Shown: in pieces, positions 1 through 8,810 of the stretch
Position numbering within the stretch: position 1 is the first letter of the stretch
Layout of the letters: each line of letters opens with the position of its first letter
Assembly (NCBI GenBank): GCA_016293845.1
Contig: JAEDDH010000014.1
Span: 34,467-98,466, forward strand
DNA from: Bacteroidales bacterium
GTDB lineage: Bacteria > Bacteroidota > Bacteroidia > Bacteroidales > UBA3824
Reading direction: 5' to 3'
Length of the DNA stretch: 64,000 nucleotides
Translations under genes and position numbers: made by a program
Notes under the pieces: generated by a model
Seen by the model: only the letters and a program-made list of their open reading frames with translations
Databases searched by the model: none
What the model was told of the DNA's origin: nothing

Positions 1-145
1 CAGGATTCCTGCCGGATTTTTTTGTAACCTATACTAAGGCAGAAAGGAATAAGTAGAGCAGGATATAGAATCAAAATACACAAAAAAAATCCATACGCAA
101 TACCTTGTAAAGCGCATGGATTGGCAATATCTTCAACAACAATGC

Positions 146-616
146 TTATTTACTCTTACCTACAAACGAGAGGATGCCTACAGCACAACCTTTTTTGTCG
201 CCCATTCCAGGTTTGAAACGGACAGAGACGTAGTACATGGCAGTCTTGTTGCAGAGAAAGTCAAACGACTTAGCATCAGTTTTGGCCGCCTTGTCGAAAG
301 TAGTACCTAACGGATTAGAGTTTTCAGGGTGTCCGCTGTCGTAAAGAGTAAGAACAACCTGATCTTGATAACCGTCAGGAGCACAAAGACTGAATCTATA
401 CCGTGTGCCTTTGTTAAGAACCACCGTAAATTTCATTCCTGTCTCATCGGTAGCACTCTCCCTTTTGAGCTTGGTATTAAAATCACGAAGGAATATGGCC
501 TTTTCAGTCTGTGTCGCGCACTGATAAACAAGCTGTTGTTTGCATTGTGCATCAGCTGTGGTAGCTTGTCCGAAACACAAAATTGCAAATACTAATATAA
601 TAAACAGTCTTCTCAT
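146..616 (-). CDS. Small secreted protein of unknown function
   Basis: The 156-residue product begins with a clear signal peptide (RR, a hydrophobic core, then TADAQ at about residue 24), so it should be exported to the periplasm or beyond. The mature part has four cysteines and no domain I recognise. It starts one base after the stop of the lipoprotein gene 618-1523, so the two are very probably co-transcribed, with this gene second. No C-terminal sorting domain is visible. Confidence 0.75.
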   Translation of the reverse strand: MRRLFIILVFAILCFGQATTADAQCKQQLVYQCATQTEKAIFLRDFNTKLKRESATDETGMKFTVVLNKGTRYRFSLCAPDGYQDQVVLTLYDSGHPENSNPLGTTFDKAAKTDAKSFDFLCNKTAMYYVSVRFKPGMGDKKGCAVGILSFVGKSK

Positions 617-617
617 A

Positions 618-1523
618 TTATAAAGTAATTAATTTATTACGTATTTTTTCTGTTGTTGAAATTATTTCCTGTAATTCGTCTTTCGACATAGTAATAATAC
701 TTCTGTCATTTTGTACTACAACTAACGAGCCATCTATTATTTTTGTTTCGGGCTCGCCAACTTCGTAAGATATTTTAACAAAATCGAAAACATCTTTTAA
801 CTCTTCAAGCGACTGTACTAAAGATTCAAAATCCTTGCCATGAAATAGCTTTAATATCGGAAGAAGTTGGTTAAGTATAGTTTTTTGTTCGCCGATACGA
901 TCTTTAAAATCGTCGCTATATTGGTCTTTTGCAACCTGAGTAATCAGATAAAGACTTTCGAGCCAAACACCAGTAACAAGCAATGCACTAAGGTTGCTGC
1001 GTTGATTGTTGCGCAAATGTTCGTCCATTTTTTGGTAACTCTGCACACTCATAATAAGTAGCGAGTCGATATTATCATCGGATGTAGCAAGACGTTTTAG
1101 AAGTTGAAAATCAAAAAACTGTCCCACTTTCAAATCTTCCGAAAGACTGCGTATCTGCACAAGGTAATCAATTACCAGAGATGTTTTGGAATATACATTA
1201 AGATAGCCTAAATCAGCACTGAGGAAACCCAAGCCAAGGGCTTTTTTAAAACTTGAGGTATAGTCCTTTACAACATCTGGATTAACTAAATACTTCGGCG
1301 AAAAGGGCACTTCGGAGCTCTGAATCATTGCGGCCATTTCTACAGGCGAAGAAAAACTTGATATAATCTCGTTCATGGCCTGCGAATCAAAATTGACATC
1401 GGATACCAAGTTGTCTTCTTCATGGTATTCGATATGACCATCGTCGCCACCGCATCCTGCGCAGTTAAACTGCATCAAGGCTGTTGCCGCTAACATTAAC
1501 GATATGTACCATTTCTTATGCAT
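618..1523 (-). CDS. Putative lipoprotein of unknown function
   Basis: This 301-residue protein has an N-terminal hydrophobic stretch ending in a lipobox-like FNCAG (Cys near residue 21), followed by an acidic, glycine-rich linker. That suggests an outer-membrane lipoprotein. The rest is mostly helical-looking and I do not recognise the family. A TAAATTTG -7 box lies on the minus strand about 32 bases upstream of the ATG (1555-1562), so this gene likely heads a two-gene operon with 146-616. Confidence 0.75.
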   Translation of the reverse strand: MHKKWYISLMLAATALMQFNCAGCGGDDGHIEYHEEDNLVSDVNFDSQAMNEIISSFSSPVEMAAMIQSSEVPFSPKYLVNPDVVKDYTSSFKKALGLGFLSADLGYLNVYSKTSLVIDYLVQIRSLSEDLKVGQFFDFQLLKRLATSDDNIDSLLIMSVQSYQKMDEHLRNNQRSNLSALLVTGVWLESLYLITQVAKDQYSDDFKDRIGEQKTILNQLLPILKLFHGKDFESLVQSLEELKDVFDFVKISYEVGEPETKIIDGSLVVVQNDRSIITMSKDELQEIISTTEKIRNKLITL

Positions 1524-1554
1524 AATTGCTCGTAGGTTTAATTCTTTTCTTTTT

Positions 1555-1562
1555 CAAATTTA
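1555..1562 (-). promoter_or_regulatory. TAnnTTTG -7 box for the 1523-146 operon
   Basis: Read on the minus strand the sequence is TAAATTTG, a perfect match to the Bacteroidetes primary sigma factor -7 element. It sits about 32 bases before the lipoprotein start codon. No clear -33 TTG was assigned. Confidence 0.55.
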
Positions 1563-1612
1563 ATAAAAATTTTTGCAATAGTACACATTTTTTTCAACAA
1601 AATAGATGTATT

Positions 1613-4600
1613 TTATTCTTTTTTATCATTTTTTTCTGTACTATTCTCTGAATCAGTATTTTGCGGGTTATCTTTTTTTTCTAACGGCGGCTGCGGAGTT
1701 TCAGGTTTTTCTTTCTTTTTCTCACGGTCGGGGCGTTCTATTTTGGGCAAACGTGCGCGACGTTCGCCACGGCCGGGACGTTCAGGACGTTCGAGGCGTT
1801 CATGACGTTCGGAACGCTCTGCTCGTTCGGGTCGTTCGGGACGTTCTGCCTTGTCTGCTTTATCAGATTTAGAATCAACTGCTTTGGATGCTTTTTCGGC
1901 TGCAAGCAATTTTTGAATCTCTTTATTTTTCTGACGCTCAATTATTTTCTTTAATAATGGAAGTTTTGAAAAATTGATCTTGCCTGCCCACTCTATTACA
2001 CGTTTAAGTACATCAAAATAGAGAGTTATATAGCAGAGCAAGCTCATCAGCCAGATAACTACTATATTAAAATAAAAGGTGTCGTAGTATCTGCCCATAA
2101 ACCACTTGTTGGGTGCATAAAAATGCGAGCGGAAACCAAACCACGTAGAGTTGTCGGCGTCAAGGAATATAGGATCTTGCTGCTGTATAAGACGGTTTTC
2201 GTAACGTATAATCTTATTTTTTTCAAATACGTTCTTCACAATATCTTGCAACTTTTCGTTGAAATACTTATTTCTACGAGTAAGGTAATATCCCGGTTTT
2301 TGCTCTTCGTAGTAACGCTTACGTGATTCAATTTCATTTTCGGCAAGGTTAAACAATTTGCCATAATAGCGGTCAAGCTCAGAAAGATACTCTTCGACCT
2401 CGTCGGAAACATCTTCGGTAAAGCTTTCTACATATAGTTTGTCTAAGCAGTCGAGAGTAATTTCTGGAACACGGCGCATTTCGTTAGGCACCTCCTCGCG
2501 GAGCAGTGCCAAGCCATAATCAATTTCTTGTTTAAGGCGTTCGATATCGTATTCGGGATCTTCTTCTTCGATACTATCGCGACAGTCGACGGCGTAGGTT
2601 AATGCATCACTCAATGCGCTTACATAACTTACTTGCTTAAAACTTGCATAACTTTTTTGCTTCTCTTTTTCGTAATAATCGATTTCAAAACCATTGTCTT
2701 TAAACTGTTTAACCATTAAAGCCTCGTACGACCAACGAGATGCCATTATTTCAGCCACGATAGGCACACGACCTACGCTACCAATGATTTGATTCAATTT
2801 GTCAAAACTAAACATAGATCCGCCTAATGCCATCTGCGGAATCATCAACAGCGGTATTAATATGTAGATTGTTACCGCAGAGTTGAACGCTGACGAAATA
2901 TTCAAGCCCATCATGTTGGCAAACACAAACATTGCAAACAGCACAAGCCAATAGCTTAGATTCATGCCTTCGATTTGCAATATAGAGTTGCCTACAACAA
3001 CGTACAAGAATGCCTGAATAGCCGATATACAAGTGAGGATTATCACCTTCGCCACAAGATAACTTGACCGGCTCAAGTTGAGGAATTCCTCTCGTTTGAG
3101 TATTTTACGGTCGCGGAATATTTCCTCAGCCGACACAGTAAGACCAAGGAACAAGGCGACAATAATACTCATAAATATATAAGGTACTATGTTTTCGTTT
3201 TCAAAGAATATATATGATGCCCTATTGGGCGAGGTGTATCTAATCAAGAAACTAAGAATCAAGCCCAACAACGGTGCTTCGGTAAGGTTGAGAAACACGT
3301 ATTGAAAGTTAGAAACCTTAGATTTAAAGTCGCGGTGCAAGTAGATGCGCAACTGCGACAACCAACCCGGAACGTTGAGATTCCGTGGAGGTTCGGTATC
3401 CACATCGGGAATAATTTCGGGTTTAACCCCTTTATGAAAACGGTCTTCCCACTCTTCGGGATTTACCTTTCTGTTGTCTTGGAATTTACCATACTCGTCG
3501 ACAACCCTCGCCTCAATCACATCGAAGATAATTTCGGGGTTAACGTTACCACACTTGGGACATTCGCCCTCGTCGGCATTGATCTGACCGTCGTGACCTT
3601 TAAAATAAGAAATTGCATCTACGGGGTGTCCGTAGTAAACAAGGTAACCGCCAGTATCGAGAATAATCATCTTGTCGAACATCTTGTAGATTTCGCTCGA
3701 CGGCTGGTGGATAACCACAAAAATCAATTTACCCTTAAGCGTTAACTCGCTCAAGAGGTCCATAACGTTTACCGAGTCGCGCGAAGACAGACCCGATGTA
3801 GGCTCGTCCACAAAAAGAATGGACGGTTCGCGGATCAGCTCAAGAGCAATATTCAACCTCTTGCGCTGACCGCCAGATATAAGTTTGTTGAGCGAATTAC
3901 CCACTTTGAGGTCTTTTCGCTCATAAAGTCCGAGAGATTTTAGCACGTTGTCAACGCGTGCCCGTATTTGTTCGTCGGTTTCGGTCTTGAAACAGAATTT
4001 TGCACTGAAATAGAGGTTTTCGTATACAGTAAGCTCCTCAATAAGCAGGTCGTCTTGAGGGATAAGACCGATAACGCCTTCAAGTTTATCTTTTTCGGTG
4101 TGAAGGTTGATACCGTTAATTTTAACAGAACCTTGACTTGGAGTGGTAATGCCCGAAAGTACGTTAAGCAAAGTGGTTTTGCCCGCACCCGAAGCACCCA
4201 TAATGCCAACCAATCTACCTTGACACTCAGAGAAATTGATATTTCTAAGTCCGATAGCTCCGTTAGGAAACTTAAACTCTAAGTTCTCTACATTGAACGA
4301 TAAGTTAGCAAATGTTTTGTCGGCTTGGAAGGTGGCTACAACATCGCTGTAATACACCGGCTTACCTTTACTCATTTTGAGAGTAGAACCCGGTGCAAAC
4401 AAATAAATACGACCAGAGTTGATTGCCTGACCGTTAAGGTAAACATCATCGGTGCCGGTATAGCGCAAGAAATAAAGTTCTTCGCTGGCAACGCGCAAAA
4501 TGTAAATATCCGAAGCGAGACCTTCGCTTGGAATACACTTGGCATTAACCGGTTTTTCTTCCTTACCCGAAATAAACAAGATAGAGGGAATATCAAGTCC

Positions 4601-5062
4601 CTCGGTATTCTCGTTAACTACAAACGACTTAGAGTCTTTAAGTTCCTCCTTGCTAATGTTAAACACCTCACCTACAGCGTCGATAATAGCCATACGCTGT
4701 TCGGTAAAACGCTTAGAGGTGTTAACCAACTCAAAGAGACGGATGTATACGATTATACGCTGTTTTAAGTTGATAGTCTTGGTGATACGACGCGAAATAC
4801 CAAGAATTTTAACCGACATCTGTACGGGTGTCAGACCCGAGAAGTCGATTTTTTTGCGTTTCTTGGCAGCAGCCTCGTCGTCGTCTTCAATTAACCCAAC
4901 GTCCTTTTTAAAACCGATGATGTGCTCGCGTGCACCTTCGGCACCAAGTTGCTGTGTAAGAAATCCCTCTACATACTGCAACTCCTTGTCGTCAATACCG
5001 CCGTCTTGGTTGGCGATAATCGACCACATTTGAATTAACGCTTTAAGAATTTCCTCACTCAT
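1613..5062 (-). CDS. ABC transporter: TerB-like/FHA-like/ATPase/ABC-2 permease fusion
   Basis: This 1149-residue protein combines several modules. Residues about 1-140 resemble a TerB/DjlA-like helical domain, and about 150-245 resemble an FHA-like beta domain. Residues about 255-480 are an ABCG-type ATPase with Walker A GASGAGKTT, signature SGGQRKR and Walker B ILFVDEPTSGL. ABC-2 type membrane helices follow (about 590-780), then a long charged soluble insert, a final membrane helix and an Arg/Glu/Pro-rich tail (about 1060-1149). The architecture predicts an inner-membrane exporter or ATP-driven machine; the substrate is unknown. It starts 39 bases after the SiaC-like gene, which places it last in the phosphorelay operon. 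The FHA-like domain could bind a phosphoprotein such as the SiaC-like partner, which is inference. Confidence 0.9.
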   Translation of the reverse strand: MSEEILKALIQMWSIIANQDGGIDDKELQYVEGFLTQQLGAEGAREHIIGFKKDVGLIEDDDEAAAKKRKKIDFSGLTPVQMSVKILGISRRITKTINLKQRIIVYIRLFELVNTSKRFTEQRMAIIDAVGEVFNISKEELKDSKSFVVNENTEGLDIPSILFISGKEEKPVNAKCIPSEGLASDIYILRVASEELYFLRYTGTDDVYLNGQAINSGRIYLFAPGSTLKMSKGKPVYYSDVVATFQADKTFANLSFNVENLEFKFPNGAIGLRNINFSECQGRLVGIMGASGAGKTTLLNVLSGITTPSQGSVKINGINLHTEKDKLEGVIGLIPQDDLLIEELTVYENLYFSAKFCFKTETDEQIRARVDNVLKSLGLYERKDLKVGNSLNKLISGGQRKRLNIALELIREPSILFVDEPTSGLSSRDSVNVMDLLSELTLKGKLIFVVIHQPSSEIYKMFDKMIILDTGGYLVYYGHPVDAISYFKGHDGQINADEGECPKCGNVNPEIIFDVIEARVVDEYGKFQDNRKVNPEEWEDRFHKGVKPEIIPDVDTEPPRNLNVPGWLSQLRIYLHRDFKSKVSNFQYVFLNLTEAPLLGLILSFLIRYTSPNRASYIFFENENIVPYIFMSIIVALFLGLTVSAEEIFRDRKILKREEFLNLSRSSYLVAKVIILTCISAIQAFLYVVVGNSILQIEGMNLSYWLVLFAMFVFANMMGLNISSAFNSAVTIYILIPLLMIPQMALGGSMFSFDKLNQIIGSVGRVPIVAEIMASRWSYEALMVKQFKDNGFEIDYYEKEKQKSYASFKQVSYVSALSDALTYAVDCRDSIEEEDPEYDIERLKQEIDYGLALLREEVPNEMRRVPEITLDCLDKLYVESFTEDVSDEVEEYLSELDRYYGKLFNLAENEIESRKRYYEEQKPGYYLTRRNKYFNEKLQDIVKNVFEKNKIIRYENRLIQQQDPIFLDADNSTWFGFRSHFYAPNKWFMGRYYDTFYFNIVVIWLMSLLCYITLYFDVLKRVIEWAGKINFSKLPLLKKIIERQKNKEIQKLLAAEKASKAVDSKSDKADKAERPERPERAERSERHERLERPERPGRGERRARLPKIERPDREKKKEKPETPQPPLEKKDNPQNTDSENSTEKNDKKE
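1735..1862 (-). repeat. Arg/Glu/Pro low-complexity repeat in ABC protein tail
   Basis: The 3' part of the ABC gene encodes repeated RPER/AER/SER/HER triplets and quartets, from short DNA repeats built on cgttc/ggacg. It is a positively and negatively alternating, proline-punctuated tail, predicted cytosolic and disordered or extended. The repeat DNA makes slippage-driven length variation plausible. Confidence 0.7.
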
Positions 5063-5101
5063 CTTCTACGGTTCTAAATTCAACTTAAAAGTCAATCCTT
5101 C

Positions 5102-5485
5102 TTAGTCGATAGAGTAACTAACTTGTTCAAAAGGTATTTCAACAATGTCGGCATATTCTTCGCCAGCTTCCTCCATATCCTCGTCGTCGTCGGGGTAGTG
5201 CCATTTAACAAGCACATCGTGACCAGCATCGTACATATCCTCTAATTTGAGCAACACGTCGAGCAAGAGTTTTGAAGAAGCCGTGTTGAAATATTCCAAT
5301 TTAAAATTGAAAACGGTTTTTTCCAAAGGGTTCTGTGCGTATTCGTCGAGCCATTCGAGAATAGGGTCGTAGAATGCTACCACATCTTCGGGAAGCGAAC
5401 GTCCCGAGATTTCAAACGTATTGTTGTCTGCGTCAAGAATTACTTTTGGAGTGTCGTCAGATCCTTGTATTTTAATAACTCGCAT
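5102..5485 (-). CDS. SiaC-family regulatory phosphoprotein (DUF1987)
   Basis: The 127-residue product matches the SiaC/DUF1987 pattern: an opening strand, FEISGRSLPED, YDPILEWLDEYAQNP, then LEYFNTASSKLLLDVL. In Pseudomonas aeruginosa SiaC a threonine in the equivalent FNT(S/A)S segment is phosphorylated by SiaB and dephosphorylated by SiaA; Thr68-Ser70 of this region are the likely counterparts. The gene is 12 bases after the SiaB-like gene and 39 before the ABC gene. In Pseudomonas SiaC controls the diguanylate cyclase SiaD; no GGDEF gene is nearby, so the target here probably differs. Confidence 0.85.
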   Translation of the reverse strand: MRVIKIQGSDDTPKVILDADNNTFEISGRSLPEDVVAFYDPILEWLDEYAQNPLEKTVFNFKLEYFNTASSKLLLDVLLKLEDMYDAGHDVLVKWHYPDDDEDMEEAGEEYADIVEIPFEQVSYSID

Positions 5486-5497
5486 AATATTAATGTT

Positions 5498-6076
5498 TTA
5501 TTCTTTGATTCTGGAAATAGTTGATGTTAAAACGAAAAATGATGTAAGATCGTCGATTTTGAGGAAACTGTATATGAGTTTCTCTCCGGTTTTACGGGCG
5601 ATATCAATAAAGCCGAGACCAGCGCCGCCTTTCTCAGAGATGTGCCCTTCGCGCATCTGCTTTTTGTAAAGCTTGTTTAGCCCGTCTTTGTCTTGGCTGT
5701 TGATATTCTCTAACATTTCGGTAAGTCTTTCCACCTTTTCGTTGAGTACAACATTGCCCGTAGTAACATTGTACTCTGTATCACCTTTGCTTACCATAAA
5801 GATACCGCGACCCACCTTTTTGTCGGTAGATCCAGGTGTAACCTCGGCGTGCTTGCTGATATTTTGAAGACATTCCACCATAACGTGGAACACCTTTTTC
5901 TGCACGGAGCTTGCGTCTTCCTCCCGCACCATGTTGGTTTCGGTGAGCGACGTAAACGCCTTGGTAATCTGGTGCGTTATCTCGCCTTCGTAAGCCAAGT
6001 TGATTTTGTTACGCTTCATCTTTACGTAGAAGTCGTACACGAAATCCAATGACTCTTTTTTGTTAATACCTGCCAT
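5498..6076 (-). CDS. SiaB-family protein kinase
   Basis: This 192-residue protein has a GHKL-type fold signature: an N-box-like VECLQNISKHA and a glycine motif GGAGLGFIDIARK. It lacks a histidine phosphoacceptor domain, as in SiaB-family serine/threonine kinases. Its likely role is phosphorylation of the adjacent SiaC-like protein, opposed by the SpoIIE-like phosphatase encoded 23 bases upstream. The three genes run in the order phosphatase, kinase, phosphoprotein, as in siaABC. Confidence 0.85.
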   Translation of the reverse strand: MAGINKKESLDFVYDFYVKMKRNKINLAYEGEITHQITKAFTSLTETNMVREEDASSVQKKVFHVMVECLQNISKHAEVTPGSTDKKVGRGIFMVSKGDTEYNVTTGNVVLNEKVERLTEMLENINSQDKDGLNKLYKKQMREGHISEKGGAGLGFIDIARKTGEKLIYSFLKIDDLTSFFVLTSTISRIKE

Positions 6077-6099
6077 AATATTTTATTTTGAATATTACG

Positions 6100-8748
6100 T
6101 TAAAATTCTATACCTATTAATAATATATCGTCAACCTGTTTGTTTGCTCCTTTCCAATCAAAGAAATCTTTTTCAAAAAGTTCTCGATATTGCGGCATCG
6201 TAAGCTCTGGATTGGTCTCTATCAATTCCTTGATTCGTCCTGGACGATATTTTCGCCCTTCTTCACCGCCTATCTGGTCGGGAAGTCCGTCTGAGAAAAA
6301 GAAACATTTCTCACCTGGAGCAAACTTTATTTCATAGTTGTCAAATAGTTTTTCGTCTCTGCCTTTGCGCGGCGGTTTACCGCCAATGGCTTGCATTGTG
6401 CCTTTATATTGTATAAGCTCTCGTTGCGAATTGAGATAGTACAAAGGCCTATGTGCACCTGAGAAATGGAGTAAACCAGTCTCAAAGTTAATTTTACATA
6501 AAGCAATATCCATGCCATCTCGTGCCTCTTGTTCTTCACTATCTTGTTTTAATGTTTTACGAACTCCAAGGTGAAGTTGGTCGAGAACCTGCCCTGCGTG
6601 AAGGCCTTCGGCGTGGTCAGCTATAATGTTGAGGTTGAAATATCCAATAAATGAGAGCAATGCGCCTGGCACACCGTGTCCCGTACAGTCTACTGCTGCA
6701 ATGTAGATATCGCCGTTCTTTTCAAAGAACCATGGGAAGTCGCCGCTGACCACGTCGCGAGGACGGTAGAACATAAAGAACTTGGGCAGTTTCTGCAAAA
6801 TATCGTCGAGACTCGGAATAATTGCCGATTGGATTCGCTGAGCATAGTTGATACTCTCGGTAATGCTCTTGTTCTTCTCTTCGATTTCCATCTCGATAAG
6901 TTTGCGCTCGGTGATGTCGCGTGCCACAAACAAGATGGTTTCGAGCTCTTTTTCTTTGTTGTACTCGGGGATGGCGTTGAACTGGATGATACGCTCCTCG
7001 CCTTCGGCAGATGGGAAATTGGTTTCGTTTTCGTACATCTGCTGGGTTTGCATTACTTGAGCAAGTGCTTCTTTGAAGAATGATGCAATCTTTTCATTGA
7101 GGGCAACTTCGTCGATTTGCTTTTGGAGCATATCTTGTTTTTTGAGACCGGTGAACTGTTCTGCCACGGGGTTGACGTAGAAGAATTTGCCATCGGGACT
7201 CAAACGTGCGATCATATCCAAAGAGTTCTCTGACAACGCCTGCATTTCGCCGCTCATACGCTGCGCCTTTTCGGCAATCTTGCGTACGGTGATGTCGCGG
7301 GTGTTGAAGATAATGCCTTGAATAGCAGCGTTGTTCAAAAGGTTTCGACCTGTAGCTTCGAGCCACAATTGCTCGTCGTCGCTTTTCTGATACTGATATT
7401 CAAATGTAACAGGATTATCGGGATCTTGGAGAAGACGATTGAACACTTCTTTGAAAGAATGTTTAGACACATCGTCGAATTTTTCGTAAGCGCTTTTGCC
7501 TACAATGTAATCGGGGTCGTAACCAAGAATGTTTTTTGCCGACGGGCTTTCGTATGTAACGATTCCTGTTTCGTCGTAAATAGAGATAACCTCGGATGCA
7601 TTTTCGAGCAAGGCATACTGACGTTTCTGACCACGTTCCACCTCGCGGATCTGTGCCTCCAACTGTTTGTTTGTTTCTTGGAGTTCGAGTTGCGTTTTGC
7701 GCATCTCGTCGGCATTTTTGCGAAGTTCTTCCTCGTTCTTTTGCAAAAGCTTGGTCATTTCCTGAGCTTCGCGGAGGAGTTTCTCTGTCTGAGTGTTAAC
7801 CTTAAGGTTGAATATGGTCTGCGCTATAATTTGACTTACCTCTTGAATAAGACGGAGAGTCTTATCTGGCATATCGTCGTTGAGCGAAGCAAACTCAATA
7901 ACACCTTGCAGTTTTTCGTCGCTGATTAGCGGAGAAAGCAAAAGGGTTTTGGGTTTCTTGTCGCCAAGTATACCAGAACTAATGGTAACGTACTCTTCGG
8001 GAATTTCGCGACGGTAGATAATATCGCGTTCAAAAGCAGCCTGACCTACAAGACCGATACCAATTTTAAATTCTTGGGTAATGTATTTTTTACGGTTGTA
8101 GGCGTATGTGGCTATGTTAACGAGTGTTTCGTTGTCGTCGTCGTAGAGGTAGAAAGCACCTTGAACGGCGTTGATATATTCAATAAGATTAATAATGGTT
8201 TCGTAGGCAAGTTCGCTGATATTGTTTCGCTGACGGAGAATATCACCAACAATTTCCTTTCCTTTGGTAATCCAGTTCTGCTCGTTTTCGCGTTGCGACG
8301 TTGCCACAAGGTTGTTTTTCATTATAAGGAGCGAACGTCCGAGAAGATCGTCTTGGTCAATTTCGCTTGTATCGAAATAGAGGTCGCCTTCACCAATTCG
8401 CTTAGCAATCATTGAGTTGCGGGTGAAAATCTCGTTCTTTTCGGCGAGCATTCGTTCAAGATCCTCGTTTTGTTTACGATTGCGACGAGCAAAAAAGTTG
8501 AAAATACATGCAATCACAAACGGAGCCAAATCGATAATCCCCAACATTTCAGAACCGCCGGTATGTGCAGCGATAATGCTGGATAGCGAGATTTCTTGTC
8601 CTCTCAAAAACAGGAAAGTGGCTCCGACAGGAAACAACATACCTATAACAAAGCCCAATATGGTACTGTACAGCACCATATTGTTGGCTGCCGTTGCCTT
8701 TTTGGGTTCGTCGTCGTTTTCTTCTATGTAGGTTGCGTTTTCTGCCAT
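6100..8748 (-). CDS. Membrane GAF/PAS sensor with SpoIIE-type PP2C phosphatase
   Basis: This 882-residue protein has two N-terminal membrane helices (about 22-48 and 68-88). A GAF domain follows (about 180-320), then a coiled coil (about 315-385), two PAS domains (about 385-500 and 505-630, each ending in an ITxRK/ITERK PAC-like motif) and a C-terminal SpoIIE PP2C domain from about 660. Catalytic metal-binding motifs are visible as SGDF, VDCTGHGVPGALLS, SDGLPDQ and VDDILLI. It fills the SiaA position: a sensor phosphatase acting on the SiaC-like phosphoprotein. Its input is predicted cytosolic or redox/ligand-type through GAF and PAS, whereas SiaA uses a periplasmic domain. Confidence 0.9.
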   Translation of the reverse strand: MAENATYIEENDDEPKKATAANNMVLYSTILGFVIGMLFPVGATFLFLRGQEISLSSIIAAHTGGSEMLGIIDLAPFVIACIFNFFARRNRKQNEDLERMLAEKNEIFTRNSMIAKRIGEGDLYFDTSEIDQDDLLGRSLLIMKNNLVATSQRENEQNWITKGKEIVGDILRQRNNISELAYETIINLIEYINAVQGAFYLYDDDNETLVNIATYAYNRKKYITQEFKIGIGLVGQAAFERDIIYRREIPEEYVTISSGILGDKKPKTLLLSPLISDEKLQGVIEFASLNDDMPDKTLRLIQEVSQIIAQTIFNLKVNTQTEKLLREAQEMTKLLQKNEEELRKNADEMRKTQLELQETNKQLEAQIREVERGQKRQYALLENASEVISIYDETGIVTYESPSAKNILGYDPDYIVGKSAYEKFDDVSKHSFKEVFNRLLQDPDNPVTFEYQYQKSDDEQLWLEATGRNLLNNAAIQGIIFNTRDITVRKIAEKAQRMSGEMQALSENSLDMIARLSPDGKFFYVNPVAEQFTGLKKQDMLQKQIDEVALNEKIASFFKEALAQVMQTQQMYENETNFPSAEGEERIIQFNAIPEYNKEKELETILFVARDITERKLIEMEIEEKNKSITESINYAQRIQSAIIPSLDDILQKLPKFFMFYRPRDVVSGDFPWFFEKNGDIYIAAVDCTGHGVPGALLSFIGYFNLNIIADHAEGLHAGQVLDQLHLGVRKTLKQDSEEQEARDGMDIALCKINFETGLLHFSGAHRPLYYLNSQRELIQYKGTMQAIGGKPPRKGRDEKLFDNYEIKFAPGEKCFFFSDGLPDQIGGEEGRKYRPGRIKELIETNPELTMPQYRELFEKDFFDWKGANKQVDDILLIGIEF

Positions 8749-8810
8749 ATTCTGTGTTAAAATAGCGGTGCTAAATTACGGAATTTATACTTAACATTAA
8801 CAATTTTGTT

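Noticed and set aside
3302..3745. Plus-strand open frames inside the ABC gene
   Set aside because: They are complements of a strongly conserved ABC protein and have no promoter or recognisable domain.
7318..7929. 203-codon plus-strand frame inside the SpoIIE gene
   Set aside because: It is antisense to GAF/coiled-coil/PAS coding sequence and has Cys/Phe-rich shadow composition.
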